Source: Perognathus longimembris pacificus
Lineage: Eukaryota; Chordata; Mammalia; Rodentia; Heteromyidae
Length of the DNA: 64,000 nt
Reading direction: 5' to 3'
Assembly (NCBI RefSeq): GCF_023159225.1
Contig: NC_063166.1
Location: 50,083,649 to 50,147,648, forward strand
Position numbers and translations under genes: made by a program
The notes under the pieces: generated by a model
Database searches by the model: none
What the model was told of the DNA's origin: nothing
Seen by the model: only the letters and a program-made list of their open reading frames with translations
In this document: positions 10,801 to 22,916 of the stretch, in pieces
How positions within the stretch are numbered: the first letter of the stretch is position 1
Layout of the letters: every line of letters begins with the position of its first letter

Positions 10801-11250
10801 GGGTGGTGCTAGAGGGGCCAGTAAGAGTGCAATGCCTGCGAGCACCCCTCCCCCACTCACACCCTCTAAACTCTCCATTCCTGAAACAGGACTCTCAGGA
10901 GCAGGATGAGGGCCCTGAAATACTCTGTGGGCTTGAATTCCTAGTATGGTGCATTTCCACATGTTTAACTTCAGCTCTACATTTTTCCAATTACCTGAAT
11001 TCCTTGACCTGACCAAGTTACACCCTTTTAGCCACCCTATGTCTGGAAAGTTTAGATTTAACTTTAAATCACATAATGTTCGGAAGGTGTCAGAATACCA
11101 CATCACATATAGGGACCTAAACCTTAAGAAAATTACCTTTGCCTGTGTTTTTTCAGCAGGTGGCACTGTTGCAATGATGTCTTTCTTCTAGGGATGTGGG
11201 AGCCCAGAAAGATCCACAAATTGCAGCCATATAGCACACTGAACTCAAAG
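7886..11250. other. Long unique interval, no gene recognised
   Basis: Several short open frames occur. The longest is 165 codons on the minus strand (10669-11166), with no recognised domain and no similarity I can name. Composition is AT-rich up to about 10.6 kb, then more balanced near 10.6-11.2 kb. There are no clear repeats by eye. Confidence 0.4.
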
Positions 11251-11251
11251 A

Positions 11252-11290
<39 letters not shown>

Positions 11291-11303
11291 TTCACACACA
11301 CAC
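11252..11303. repeat. (TC)n(AC)n compound microsatellite
   Basis: A CT run of about 24 bp passes directly into an AC run of about 28 bp with one TT interruption. Confidence 0.95.
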
Positions 11304-12849
11304 ATTAATCAAGTGATAAAATGACTTTTACCCACCATAATGGCACAAGTAACTCCATGCACCAATGCCCATAGCACACACTACCTTTCTCTGCTATTTG
11401 GGTTGGGGGGTGGGGGAAGCATGACCTAAATTTAAAGAAATGTCAGACAAAACTATAATATACTACTGAATACTTGCCTAGTACTCTTCAAAACGGTTTC
11501 ATTTAGGAAGACAGAGCATGATTAGAGAACTATATCAAATTAACTGACACTAATGAAACGTGTTAACTAAATACCAAAAGTGATCTCTGATTCTTCCTTG
11601 GACAACAAAAAAATAAATGTGCTGTACAGGACATCATTGGAGCAATCTCCAAAGTTTAAATAGGGATTATAAATTAGATAATGGTGTTGTGTTAATATTG
11701 AATTTTCTGATTCTGATAATTTCACTGATTACATAAAAGAATGTTCCAGTTCTTAGGAAACACTGCCTAAGATAACTAGAGATAAAAATTGTGATGAAAA
11801 CACAGTTTCAACTTATTCCTAAGTGACCAGGGAAAATGTCTTCTTTATATAATATATATTTTTGATGTATATAAGTCATAGAAAAATTAAAATTGCCAAA
11901 ATAGTCACATTTTTCCACCTCCTTACTCAGCTTCACCTAACTACTAAAATATGTCTACCCATAGCCAATTCCTTCAAGCACAGCCCTCTCATCAGTCTTT
12001 CAACAGTTCATGAATTGTTTTAAGTTACTTCCTGTTCTCTCAAGGCTCTGAGAGTCAGCAACATCTCTAGGATCAGACCCAAGCCAGTGTGGTTTGGTGC
12101 AACAATGTCACTTGCTTTACCATCTCTTATTCTTCAAATACATTTTGTAGACTTGTCCAAGGATCAGTACGTATTTGCTTGCTTAAACAGGAGAGCATGT
12201 TTAGAAAACATGACCAAAGTATCTAGAAATCTTTGGATAAATCTCTGAGTGGAAAATCTGAAGAAAGTTTAGAAATCACCATTGAGATACTGTCTCATCC
12301 CACCTCACCCTCCCACCTATTTTGTGGAGATGAAACAAAAGACAACTGATCTGCAATCGGTTATCCAAGTTTACAGTCATTTAGTGGCAGAACCTGGTAA
12401 ATTGCCCCTCATTCCTGCTCTCAATTCATTACTCTATCTTTCTTCTTTGCTTCTTTACATTGAGAAAACATAGAGGATACAAGTCAGATGCCATGAAGTA
12501 GAACAAGAAAATGCAAGTGCTGTTTCATGGCAAATGTTTGAGATATATGAAAATAAACAATGCCAAACTTTCCTAAATTTTTAAAAGTAAAAAGCATTCA
12601 CATTTGCTTGGTAAACATCAGACTGCACATTCAGATGCTTGAGGAGTAGAAGATCATTGTTTCTTCTCTACAGTAAAAGTTGTCAGATATGTTGGAAAAG
12701 CTCTGGGACAAGATAGTCTATCAACAAATTTAGTCATTCATTCAGTTCTGCATAGTGCCTCTGTACAGGAGCATCTAGAAAAGTACCACTGGCTTTCCTT
12801 CACAGAAAAGGTGGAATAAAGGGCAAACTAATTCAGCAGTGATACTCAC
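11304..12849. other. Unique AT-rich DNA
   Basis: No recognised gene or repeat. A short TATA-rich patch occurs near 11850-11870. Confidence 0.35.
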
Positions 12850-13006
12850 TAGACACTATACAACTTAGGGAGGAGGGAGGAGCTGGGAGGGGGAAAAACT
12901 GGGAGAGGATGAGGGAAGGGGTGACACTGTTCAACAAGAAATGTACTCATTACCTGACTTTTGTAACTGTAACCCCTCTGTACATCACCTTTACAATAAA
13001 AATATG
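12850..13006 (+). mobile_element. L1 3' UTR tail with AATAAA end
   Basis: Sense copy: ACACTATACAACTTAGGG, a G-rich stretch, GGGGTGACACTGTTC, AAGAAATGTACTCATTACC, TGTAACTGTAACCCCTCTG, TACATCACCTTTACAATAAA. It ends at the poly(A) signal. 5'-truncated to the last ~150 bp. Confidence 0.75.
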
Positions 13007-13655
13007 GTATGGATTGCTATGTGAACAAAGCCAAACTAATTAGGATCAGAGCTACTTCCTATCCGGCACTTTGCAGTGTTGTGTGACCAGGAATGGAAGG
13101 AAAGACCAGTTGAAAACAGTTAGCTTTGTACAGAAAATGCCAGTGTCTGGCCATCTAAACCACCTACACCTACAGGTCTGAGCTGAGTTTCTACCTGTTT
13201 GACCTGGCATTTAAAAGACCAGAACTTGTCAGGCCCAGCACATTAAAAATCCCAAGGAGAATCTTCTGTTAACCTTTAACTTTTCCAACTCTGCAGACTT
13301 CCTGGGAAGTTGCCAGCCTTATACTTCTGTGGTAGCTTGAAGTAAGTCCATTCCTGAAACAAGAGACCCAGTGCTGTTCATTGGTTGGATGTCTTCTCAC
13401 TCCACAATGGCCACTTCCTCCTAGCACTGGTTTCTTAGGTAGGAAATAGCAAATTGTTCCCACTGCTTCCAGGTGAGCCCAGAAAACATGACAGGAGGAG
13501 GAGAGGCAGCTGTTTGGGGGAGATGTTCTCCATCCACAGACTGGAGAAGGATCATGTCCGTATATATTGTTCTTTGTTGCCCATTCCCTTGCTGCTCCCT
13601 AACTTGCAATGACAGTAAACAGGAAGTTATTGTTCACTGGCTGATTTCACAGTTA
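13007..13655. other. Unique DNA of mixed composition
   Basis: No recognised repeat or coding exon; open frames on both strands are under 80 codons and overlap one another. Confidence 0.35.
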
Positions 13656-13730
13656 CTCTTAGTCTGTTCCCTGGCTACCTTGCTCCCTGCTGTTGCTATA
13701 AATGGGTAATTTATAAAGAAAAAAACAATA

Positions 13731-13860
13731 GGGCTGGGATTTAGCTCTGTGGCAAACCTCTTTTCCAGCAAGGGCAATGTCCTGGGTTTGATCCTTAGTA
13801 CCAAAAAAGAAAAGACAAAAAATACAATTAAAAATATCCAAACAAACAAACAAACAAAAC
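13731..13860 (+). mobile_element. ID element (tRNA-Ala-derived SINE)
   Basis: GGGCTGGGATTTAGCTCTGT is the ID start with box A. GGGTTTGATCC is box B. The tail is A-rich with CAAA repeats. A monomeric ID copy, which differs from the dimeric IDL-Geo. Confidence 0.85.
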
Positions 13861-13861
13861 C

Positions 13862-14022
13862 CTCTGAGTGCTGGTGTCTCATACCTGTAATCCTAGCTAC
13901 TCATGAGGCTGAGATCTGAGAATCATGGTTCAAAGCCAACCCAGACAGGAAAGCCCTTGAGACTCTTATCTACAATTAACCACCAGAAAAACTGGAAGTG
14001 GCACTGTGGCTCAAAATAGAGC
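13862..14022 (+). mobile_element. B1-Geo SINE, 3'-shortened
   Basis: The B1 head (GTAATCCTAGCTACTCATGA), linker (GACTCTTATCTACAATTAAC) and start of the right monomer (GGCACTGTGGCTCAAAATAG) are present. The rest is lost or degraded. It directly follows the ID tail. Confidence 0.85.
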
Positions 14023-14200
14023 AAAAACACAGCAAAGTTTGATTTTTACGACAAAGCCATCCCAAGAATAAACCATTAATCCATTAATCTGTAAATATCT
14101 AGTCATGAGGATGAAGTGCCAATCAGCTCCCCAAAGTCCTGCCTTTCAATACTGCTACTTTGGGGACTCAATTTCTAACATAGCAACCCAAACTATACAC

Positions 14201-15621
14201 ATTGATTAGACCAAATAGTCTTCTAAATGGGAATACTCTTTTCTGTGTAGACTTAACTCTGTGTCTGAAATGTCCTTATTTGTTTTCACTATGAAGTACC
14301 CTATCCACACACACACCTCATCTTTGTCTCCTGCCCCCAGGCTGCTAAAATTTCTACCCTGCCCAACCCCAACATCATTTCTATTTTCCAGCCTACATGG
14401 AATATATCTTAGAATTCCAAGCATACTTTCTTTTAGGTCATCTGGTAAGCAGTTCTATGGCCATCTTAGATAAGGAAAGATACATTAGGATTAGAAAATT
14501 CCTCATATATATGAAATGAAATTTAATTATTCTACCAAGAGGCTTCAAGGAAGCTGGGAAAGATTATCCACAAACTCCCTGTTCCTCAACCATCTGGTTT
14601 ATCATTGCCTGAGGGATTGGGAAGCATTGACTTATCCTTTCAACAATACAGTTGAAAATTTGATGGTAACTGTAAAGAGAAAGATGGGAGAAAAGTGAGT
14701 AGTTTATGTGGGCCTTGCTTCCCACATGAAGCCTAGGAAGAAGCAGAGTTCTCCTGATTCCTTTGGCTTGACCTCATTTAGCAGAATTAACAGTGGTTGC
14801 AAATGTTTTTCTTTTCTATAGATAGATTAAAGGAGGTCCTCCTGAGCTTCTAAGAATCCCAGCAGTCCTGGAAATATAAAAGCTAGTTATTTCTCCACAA
14901 GGTTAAGGATACATAGACAATAATGTAGAGAAGAAGTGGGCGATACCTAGAAGAATAAAGCAGAGCTGAAACCATGTGAGAGGCAAAATCAATCTCAGAT
15001 GGGGCCATCAGTATATAGCTGGCTGTTGATGGAAAGGATTCTGACCAGAGAAGACATAAGCAAGCATTTGGTCTGCTCAGCCATTTGTGTAATGGAGAGA
15101 TGTCTGATGCAGACCATATCCTCAAGTCCTGTCTCAGGTACTTTGATATATGTAAGTGTCCTAGAACTTAGACATATTCCAGAGAGACTATCAATGTAGA
15201 GCAGATTCAATCAACTGAGACTATCCAGGACTGGTTAAGAAATGCACCCCACTGTACCTAACATTGTCCTAGCATTTCTCTTTGGGCTCTTAATTTACCA
15301 TACCCAATACATTTGAGCTTTTGGAGTTTGAACTTGGTTGGGAATTAGGTTAGCTTTCTCCCTAGTGGACCCTGAAATAAAGATTCAAGTATAAGTAAGT
15401 AATTTGGCAGTGATCCCAGAACCATTCTTAAGGCACTGTGAAAATGGGACAAGAAAGGGAAGGCAACAAATAAAATAAGGAGTATAGATTATGATTTCTA
15501 GTGGACATTTGGAGCTTAATCCTGTGAGTTCTGGGATACCTGTAGAACATGTCTCAGAGTTGCCCTATCTTAGACCAACTCTCATGTGTCGTTGTATCTT
15601 GTTTTCTTTGGTTTGGTTTAA
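14201..15621. other. Unique DNA, no feature recognised
   Basis: Mixed AT-rich sequence with open frames up to about 80 codons overlapping on opposite strands near 14.9-15.2 kb. I see no splice-consistent exon. Confidence 0.35.
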
Positions 15622-15690
15622 TTGGCAGTGCTGGGATGGAACCCAGAGCTTTGCATATATACTAGCAAGTCATCTGGGCTTCATACAATC
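15622..15690 (-). mobile_element. ID-like SINE fragment, antisense
   Basis: GGCAGTGCTGGGATGGAACC is the reverse of an ID box B and 3' end, followed by a degraded ID body. No clear flanking repeats. Confidence 0.5.
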
Positions 15691-17074
15691 TGTCTCATTC
15701 AGTTATAGTTTGGATGTTTCTTCTTGTCAATGGACATGACCTTCCAAACATTAATGGACTAGCCTGAGCATGGATTAAGAAGGATCTAGGGCATAAAAAG
15801 CTCTATATTAAGTCCAAAGTACTGGAAATTGGAAACCAACAAAGACATAGAGTATCAAAGGGCTACATTATAGCATCTACTGTAGAAAGGCTAAATTCTT
15901 GCCTATTCCAAGCCAAATGGCACAAACACATCAGTCCGTACATCATGAGTTTACTCTGTGTATGTGTTTTTAGCTAAGTGGGGGGAAAAAAGAAAAGAAA
16001 TCACCAGGGCAGCAAATCTCAATCCACTGAACAGGGTCATTATCAAGCCATTTAATACCAACAGTGGACCATATTGTTTGAAGGGAAGTTGGTACCATGA
16101 GTAATAGAAGATGTGAGAATAGAATAGAGAGAATCAGAAGTATGGAAGGATGGAGAAGAATGGTAGATAAAAGGAGATGGATTTTGACTGGGGAATAGCA
16201 TGTATTGAACTATCTCATCAAATCCTATTAATATATCTTACCATGATATGCTAATTAACCACAAAACTTTTTTTCTTAAAAAACTGAACTGATACTTGGA
16301 GCCTGATTCTAGTAGCATAAAAGGCCACTTTTACATTTATATTTTAAAAACAACAATTGCTTTCTACACATGCAAGCTTCCTAGCTTGCTACTCATCCTT
16401 TCCCTTGATCTAGGAGAATCTTAACTTCAGTAAGCAGGTCATCATCACACCTAAACAAGATAATCTCTGTGAATCCTTGGAAGACTGATCAAGCTGTACC
16501 TTCTGAACTTGCCTCCCCTAATATCTTCAGGAAAGAGTACCTAAGATTTATGTGCCAGGGGGCTCCTTGTTACTGCTCAAATCCAATCATCTTGGGGACT
16601 GCTTCATACTCATTTTGCCAGATTGTCCTGCTGGTCATAAAACAGATTCGTTTTTCTTTAAACTGTCTTCCCTTGCCTTCAGAGTCATTTATTCTCTGGT
16701 ATCTTTCCTCTCTTTATTGCAACTCAGTGACTTTCTGAATGTCTCTGCTGCCTTAACCTGTTTCTAGTACTCTCCTGGCTTTGTCTCCAAATCTTGTCCT
16801 CTTTTACTTGTTTTTTTTCTCTCTTCAGTCAGTTTCCCTCATATACAACCAAAATCGCAACAATAATACACAGATGGATTACCCTCATGTTCCAATCTGA
16901 ACACTGATAGCTCTGCCACTAATCCACTTCATACCTTCCCTTCTCTCTATACTCCCTGGCCTAGCCTACAGCTCTACCCTTCTCCAGTCAACAAAGCCAG
17001 ATACTAGGACATTGTCCTGTACACTCTGTCTCTCCACTCAACCCCTTAGGTCTCATGACTTTATCACAATTCAT
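15691..17074. other. Unique DNA, possibly with old LINE relics
   Basis: No supported gene. The 16.6-17.05 kb part is pyrimidine-rich and vaguely L2-like, but I cannot align it by eye. Confidence 0.3.
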
Positions 17075-17311
17075 TTTTTGTGGGGGGAGGTCTATTGTGG
17101 AGCTTGAACTCAGAGCCTAGGCACTGTCCCTGAACATTTTTGCTCAAGGCTAGCAAAATTTTGAATCACAATGCCACTTCCAATTTTCTGTGGTTAATTG
17201 GAGATAAGTGACTAACAGATTTTCTTCCCTGGACTGGTTGCAAACCACGGTCCTCAGATCTCAGTACCCAAAGGAGCTAGGATTACAGATGTAAGCCACC
17301 AGTGCCTGGCT
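17075..17311 (-). mobile_element. B1-Geo SINE, antisense
   Basis: The reversed right monomer (GGAGCTTGAACTCAGAGCC, TTTGCTCAAGGCTAGC), linker TTAATTGGAGATAAG and B1 head (CCTCAGATCTCAG, GCTAGGATTACAGATGTAAG, CCAGTGCCTGGCT) are all present. Confidence 0.88.
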
Positions 17312-17500
17312 AGCATACCTATCATTTTTCAATACATTTATTCAACCTCGCCTTCACTTGGATTACTACAGTGGCTTCCTAAGTCATCCCTCGCATCTCA
17401 TTCCCACAGGTTTCCAGGCTCTTTCTAATATGTACTATTCTTTATATATTTATATAAGTATGTCATGCTTTTCTATGACTGGCATCACCATTTGTTCTTT

Positions 17501-17711
17501 TTTTTTTTTTTTTTTTTTTGGCCAGTCCTGGGCCTTGGACTCAGGGCCTGAGCACTGTCCCTGGCTTCTTCCTGCTCAAGGCTACCACTCCGCCACTTGA
17601 GCCACAGCGCCGCTTCTGGCCGTTTTCTGTATATGTGGTGCTGGGGAATCGAACCTAGGGCCTCGTGTATCCGAGGCAGGCACTCTTGCCACTAGGCTAT
17701 ATCCCCAGCCC
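17501..17711 (-). mobile_element. IDL-Geo SINE, well preserved, 14-bp TSD
   Basis: Full length in reverse: long poly(T), GGCCAGTCCTGGGCCTTGGA, GCCACTTGAGCCACAGCGCC, then the ID-like head GGAATCGAACCTAGGGCCTC ... GGCTATATCCCCAGCCC. Several CpGs survive. The TSD ACCATTTGTTCTTT is perfect at 17487-17500 and 17712-17725. This is the youngest-looking SINE in the window. Confidence 0.95.
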
Positions 17712-17725
17712 ACCATTTGTTCTTT

Positions 17726-18610
17726 GACATCACCACAAATGTGAATACTTCTTGTACTATGACTTCCAGTTGCTATGACATCACTAGATGAAAATCATTT
17801 TCCAGCTCCAATATACTCTTCCAGGACCACCCTTTTATATGTCATTATATAGCACAGACTGCATTTAAGGTTGTAGTTTTCTCCTATGCATGAGTTTAGC
17901 TCATGAATTTACACATTTGATGTATTCTTTTTGGTGTGTGTATTTTAAAATTTTAGATACTTAAGAGACTCCATTTTTATATTCTAGCTTTATCCTATTA
18001 TATTCAGATGATATTGTCTGTATTATTTCATTGTTTTAGAGTTTATTCTCATTTTCTTTCCCTAGTAATATATAAATTAACTTTTGCAAATGTTTCAAAA
18101 GGAGTATTCGAAAGGACACTTTTATTTTTAGAGTGTATTAGTTCCTTTTGACTATTGACTACTTGTCTATCATGGAGTTAAAAAGAGGTAAAATTTTAAA
18201 AATGAAATGTAAGGTTAATGTATGCCTAGAAATGTATCCATTCAGAAAGATCAGTGGCTTTGGCTTCTAAAATCTTCAGGACTACTTGAAATTCCTCACC
18301 ATGACATAGCCTTAGATGATGATGAAGATGATGATGATGGATCATCCTCAGTTTCTTCCTCTCTCTTTCCCCTCCTCCCTCCTTAACGTCCACCCCCCTC
18401 CTAACACACATTTCTACATCATTGCCATTGTCCTTGATATCTACATCATTGCCCCTGAAGCCCAGAAGTGCTGCTTCTTCCTTTTGCCATTGCTCTATAT
18501 CTAGAATTCCAGACTGGTCCTACTGTCATCTTGATAACAGAGTCTTCCTCTCTCAGTCTATAATAGATGGCTCTTTTCTATGCTCCCATGAGGTCTACTA
18601 TATACTCTTT
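17726..18610. other. Unique DNA with a GAT-trinucleotide patch
   Basis: No gene recognised. An imperfect GATGAT run lies at 18315-18341. Confidence 0.35.
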
Positions 18611-18817
18611 TAATTTTTTGTTCCAGTACTGGGGCTTGAACTCAGGGACTAAGTGCTGTCTCTTAGGTTTTCTTTTGCTCAAGACTAGCATTTTCCCACT
18701 GGAAACACAGCTCTGATTTCAGCTTTTTGGTCTCACTGACTTTCCTACCTGGGATTGGCTTTGAACCAGGATCCTCAGTTCTCAGCCTTCTGAATAGCTA
18801 GGTGTGAGCTCCTGGCA
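18611..18817 (-). mobile_element. B1-Geo SINE, antisense, shortened linker
   Basis: GTACTGGGGCTTGAACTCAG, CTTTTGCTCAAGACTAGC, a degraded linker, and the head in reverse (GGATCCTCAGTTCTCAGCC, GAATAGCTAGG, GAGCTCCTGGCA). Confidence 0.8.
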
Positions 18818-18844
18818 ATGATACTCTGTTAAAGAATCTTAAGA

Positions 18845-18998
18845 CATTGGACTGGGATTATCTATGTAGCTATAAATTTACTGAAGACAGACAACATGTT
18901 TATGCCTTGCTCTTCCCAACTCCCAGCCTAGAACATGACCCAGAGCTGGGCTCCCCAAATTGTTCAATGAAAAATGAAAAAATGAATGAATGATACCT
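18845..18998 (+). mobile_element. L2 LINE 3' end, ancient
   Basis: GAAGACAGACAACATGTTTA, CCAGCCTAGAACATGACCC, then TTCAATGAAAAATG and ATGAATGAATGA follow the classical L2 3' end (GGCAGGGACCATG, CCTAGCACAGTGCCTGG, TGAATGAATGA). Family-level call only. Confidence 0.5.
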
Positions 18999-20020
18999 GA
19001 TAGCGTCAGGCACAGAAATGTGTAGCTTGACAATGATCAACATGGACTTGCTTCACTCTTTCTGTTTTCTGTGTGTTTCCATTCAAACTTGCTTTCACGG
19101 CCAAGGTCATGGCCAACAGCAGCCCCCAGAGCATCCTAGCAGCAGTAAGAATGGAGGGGAATGCTAACTTTGCCTCGACTATGGGAGACTTTACAAGTTC
19201 CAGAAAATTGATTTTTCCAGGCGTGCATGGCTTGGCATAAAAGTCAGACAGATTTTTATTGAATTTGGCCCTAAGTGGTTAGTTTTTTGACCTTAGCAAT
19301 GTGTCCAATAGATCTAATCATGGATACTTTTTCTTTTTTCTGTTCTTTTTTTTTTTTTTTTTAGCTGCATGAGCTCACATTCCAAGATCGGTCAATCATT
19401 TTGGCCACCACCACTGCCCCTGGGATGTGTTTGCCCTTTTCCCATTCATCTGTAACTCTGAGTGAGCTGGGACTGCTGCTCTCAGGAGGCATGGGATGGC
19501 CCTGGCATGCACAGCAGGAGATAAGTGCCCACTGGAGTTTGGTTGCTGTTTATGTTTGTCAGTGGTGCCTGTAATTGGAAAGCTGTATTTCCTTACAATT
19601 ATGCAAAGGGTAATAAAAAGAAAATTAGAGAAAACATATGAGTATAACATCAGATCTAAACCACTGATATTTTGTAATTTTACACAAATACAATACAGAT
19701 TTTTCCCCCAAATCCATTCAACTGAAGTGAATACTGAACAGAGAAAGCTCAGAAGGATCTACTTTAAAAGCCAGGCACAAACTTCGAATCTTTCAGTCTT
19801 TGAACATGATATAGCCCACTGTAAGCATCGATTCAATTAAGGCAAGGATCCAAGGTTGTTTTTTTCTTCTGATGAAAAGCATTAATTAAGAGACTTAGAA
19901 ATGCAGCATGAGACAAAATTGATACCTTGAATGGCTGTCTGGACACTGTCACATCTTTCTGTGAATGCCTCTGTAGCAGACGTCTTTAGTTCAGACCTTA
20001 CCAGCTCAGACATCATATCC
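18999..20020. other. Unique DNA, candidate conserved noncoding stretch near 19.4-19.64 kb
   Basis: No repeat or gene recognised. Part of it mixes CTGTAATTGG, ACAATTATGCAAA and GGTAATAAAA, words often found in homeodomain/POU-bound elements, but this is composition only. A poly(T) run lies at 19347-19362. Confidence 0.3.
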
Positions 20021-20021
20021 A

Positions 20022-20138
20022 TTGAGAGAAAGAGACAAGAGACAGAAATAGAGAAGGAGAGAGAGAAAGCTGGAGGGAGAGATGTAGAGAGAGAGAAAGA
20101 TAAAGGGAGAATATATAAGATTGGGGAAAGAGAATAGG
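20022..20138. repeat. Purine-rich GA low-complexity tract
   Basis: The plus strand is almost all purine, built of GAGA and GGAGA words with few interruptions. Confidence 0.85.
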
Positions 20139-22480
20139 ACCTGCATAGCCAGCCATCTTGAGACAGAAAGTGAAATCACAAGTTCCTATCTGTAACCTAC
20201 TCTACAAGCTTAGTGAAAATATCATTTATTTTTATTATTTCTTGATAAAGAAATAATTTTATATTTTCTTGTATATCTTAATGTAGGCATATTGTAAGAT
20301 GTCAAAGTCGTTTAACCCAATACTCTTTATCTGCTCTGAAATAATGTAGGGCCAAACAGACAGCTGTATACTTTCTCCTAGTGCACTCTACTGCCCCTCT
20401 CCTCACCTCTTTCCTCATCACATGTTTTTCTACACTCACACATCTATAGCATTCTTATAATTCTCTCTTCTATTTACGGGGGTGCACAACCATAGGATTT
20501 GCCATGCATATATACCAAAGTAAAACATCAAAACAAAAACAAATATGAATTATAATGCATTGTCAGTAATACCAGCCAAGATTTTAATATCTAATTCATA
20601 TGTTATGCTAATAGGCTCAAGAAATACTTTCCAAGTGTTATTCATGTATTTATTAAATTAGCAAACATTTCTTTGAGTTATTGCTTCATAGGCTTTTCCT
20701 CCAGGACAACAGGGCATGAAACTCTGACCATTACTGTGGTCCAAGCTGGTCAGTACAGTGCCCTGGAGGTGGGGGGTGCTTGTCCTTCCTGGAGAAGGTG
20801 CTCTAGACCCCTTGCACCTCACATCTTTTCTAGAATATGCATGGCATCAGTCAGAATGAAGAAGGGCCATACTTCCCAGGCCTATGTTTAGCTCTTGGTA
20901 TCTATGAGAAAATTCGGAACCAACTGGAAAACCATGAGCTTCCTCAAGGAAATGGCCTAAATGAAGTACGACCCTAACATTTTTCTGGCAGCCACCAGGG
21001 TTTCTGAGCTTCCTTAGCCTTAACGTGCTTAGCATCTGGACTGGCTTAACGTTCCCTCGGCAATGTTTTGGATACTTTAATGGATAGGAAGTGCCTTCTC
21101 GTTTTCTCTCCTTTGGGGAACCAAAACTTATGTACAGATTTTCCTCTCCGTTTGGAGTGAGAGCACTCAAGTTTAAGCCAGATTTTTTTTTACCCCTTCT
21201 GTGAAACATGCCACTTGCCCAATGTCCAGGAGATGGAGAACAACCCTGAGTTTTGCTAGATTTAGATGCACCCCAGAAAATGACAAGCCACCTCTGCCCA
21301 GAATCCCCTGTAACAGGTGACCAGGAAGATGGGTGAATGGAAACAAACCTCCTGTTTTGTTTTAATTACTTTAAAATTTATGAATCTTGTCCCTCTTCAT
21401 TTTGAAGGGGTGTTCTTAAAAGTATTTTTCTTGGCTACCAGCTAAGGGTTGTTGAAAAGCAAAGCCAGAGTGAGGGGAAAATTTAGAGGATGGGGAAGCA
21501 TAAGGCCCCCCAGGGCCAGTAACACTCATTTCCCGTTCTTGCACAGGCTGTGAAGACATTTCACAGTTTGTCATCTCCAGCCAGCAGACGGGGGGCGGCC
21601 AGTGTTGGCAGACAGGTTAAAAGATCTCAGAGTGAATTCAGCTGCAATCTGATGCCAAGGAGACTTTCTATCCTATTTTTAAATTTAAAAAAAAATCCTA
21701 GGTTGAGAAATAAAAGTGATCCAAAATGCAACATGAAATCAAGTCTCTAGAAGAGAATGAAAATCTTTAAGAAGCCAGGCACAGCAGATAAAACCCACAA
21801 GCCAGGGCAACATCAAAGCAACAAGCAGAGGTTCTAATTCCTACCTTTCTTATCTCCAGCCTCAGTAACGGAGCCAGGGAGCCCAGTGCTTACAAATGTT
21901 TAGGAAGCTCCAGCCCCAAGCCCACTGAAGGCTGCTCTACCTACTCACAAGGTCCAATGAGAACAGATGTATATGTTTAACATAAAAGGACAGGGAACCA
22001 TGAGTGGTGGGAAATTTGTTTCTATAGTACGTAGAATCAATTGGAAAATCTTGCTCAAAATTAATGTACATAGCTCACACTATAGAACAAACTGAAGCTG
22101 CCAGACGTGCATTAAGCTTTGCTTTCCAGATGCGTTTTACTACATGAGTCTAATAATTAGTGGTCTCGAACAAACTTACTCAAAATCCCCAGAGCAATTC
22201 CTATTTCTGCTATTTTAAAGGTGCAGTTTCCATCGTAGCCATCTAACATGATTCTTTTTGTTTGAAAAGCAAATGTATTGAGTTTCACAGTTGTATTTTT
22301 AGTTAACTCTACAGTAACTAAATTTCATAATATAGAAAGCTTTTTAACAGTATAGTTATGATGCATTATATTTACTTCTAAACAAAAAATTCTTCAATTA
22401 AAAAAATAAATTTAGATTCATGGCAAGTGAATGGTTTGAAAGGGATTTTGTATGGACTTTTATAAGCTTAAGAAATACCT
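20139..22480. other. Unique interval with retained CpGs
   Basis: No gene or repeat recognised. 20.9-21.2 kb and 22.05-22.35 kb keep scattered CpGs and look unlike decayed repeats, so they are candidates for conserved noncoding DNA. Confidence 0.35.
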
Positions 22481-22705
22481 GCTGCTGGTGCCAACGGCTC
22501 ATACCTATAATCCTAGCTACTCCGAAGGCTCAGATCTGAGGACTGTGGTTTGAAGTCACCTAGAACAGGAAAATCCATGAAACTCTTATCTCCAATTAAG
22601 CATCAAAATGCCACAAGTGGCTCAAATGGGAGAGGACTAGTCTTGAGCACAAAAGTTTGAGAGGCAGTGTTCAGGACTGATACCAAAATAAAAACAAACA
22701 TCTGT
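22481..22705 (+). mobile_element. B1-Geo SINE
   Basis: Head CTCATACCTATAATCCTAGC, TCAGATCTGAGGA, linker ACTCTTATCTCCAATTAAGC, right monomer CACAAGTGGCTCAAATGGGA and a shortened 3' end with an A-rich tail. Confidence 0.85.
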
Positions 22706-22916
22706 CAAACTGTCACCTAGAACATGCCACTTCTGAAAAACTAAAAAAGAAAAGAATGAAACAGTGTGAGTTAGGATGAATATACCTTGTTCGTGTGATA
22801 AGAGAGAGACAAAGTAGAATTTACCAGGCAAGGACATAGTTTATTCAGATATCTGCACACTTAACATGCAACCCTTTTTTGTGCCTAGCTTGTAAATTAA
22901 CACAGGTATGCTTTTA

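Larger units (their letters stand above)
13656..14200 (+). mobile_element. MaLR (ERVL-class) LTR, split by ID and B1-Geo
   Basis: The left part (TTAGTCTGTTCCCTGG ... GTTGCTATAAATGGGTAATT, TATAAAGAAAA) and the right part (ATCCATTAATC, TCATGAGGATGAAGTGCC, AATCAGCTCCCCAAAGTCC, CTTTGGGGACTCAATTTC) are the two ends of an MST/MLT1-like LTR. Two SINEs separate them. No viral gene is present. Confidence 0.65.

Noticed and set aside
10669..11166. A 165-codon open frame on the minus strand
   Set aside because: No recognisable domain, no codon signal I can see, and other frames overlap it; probably chance.
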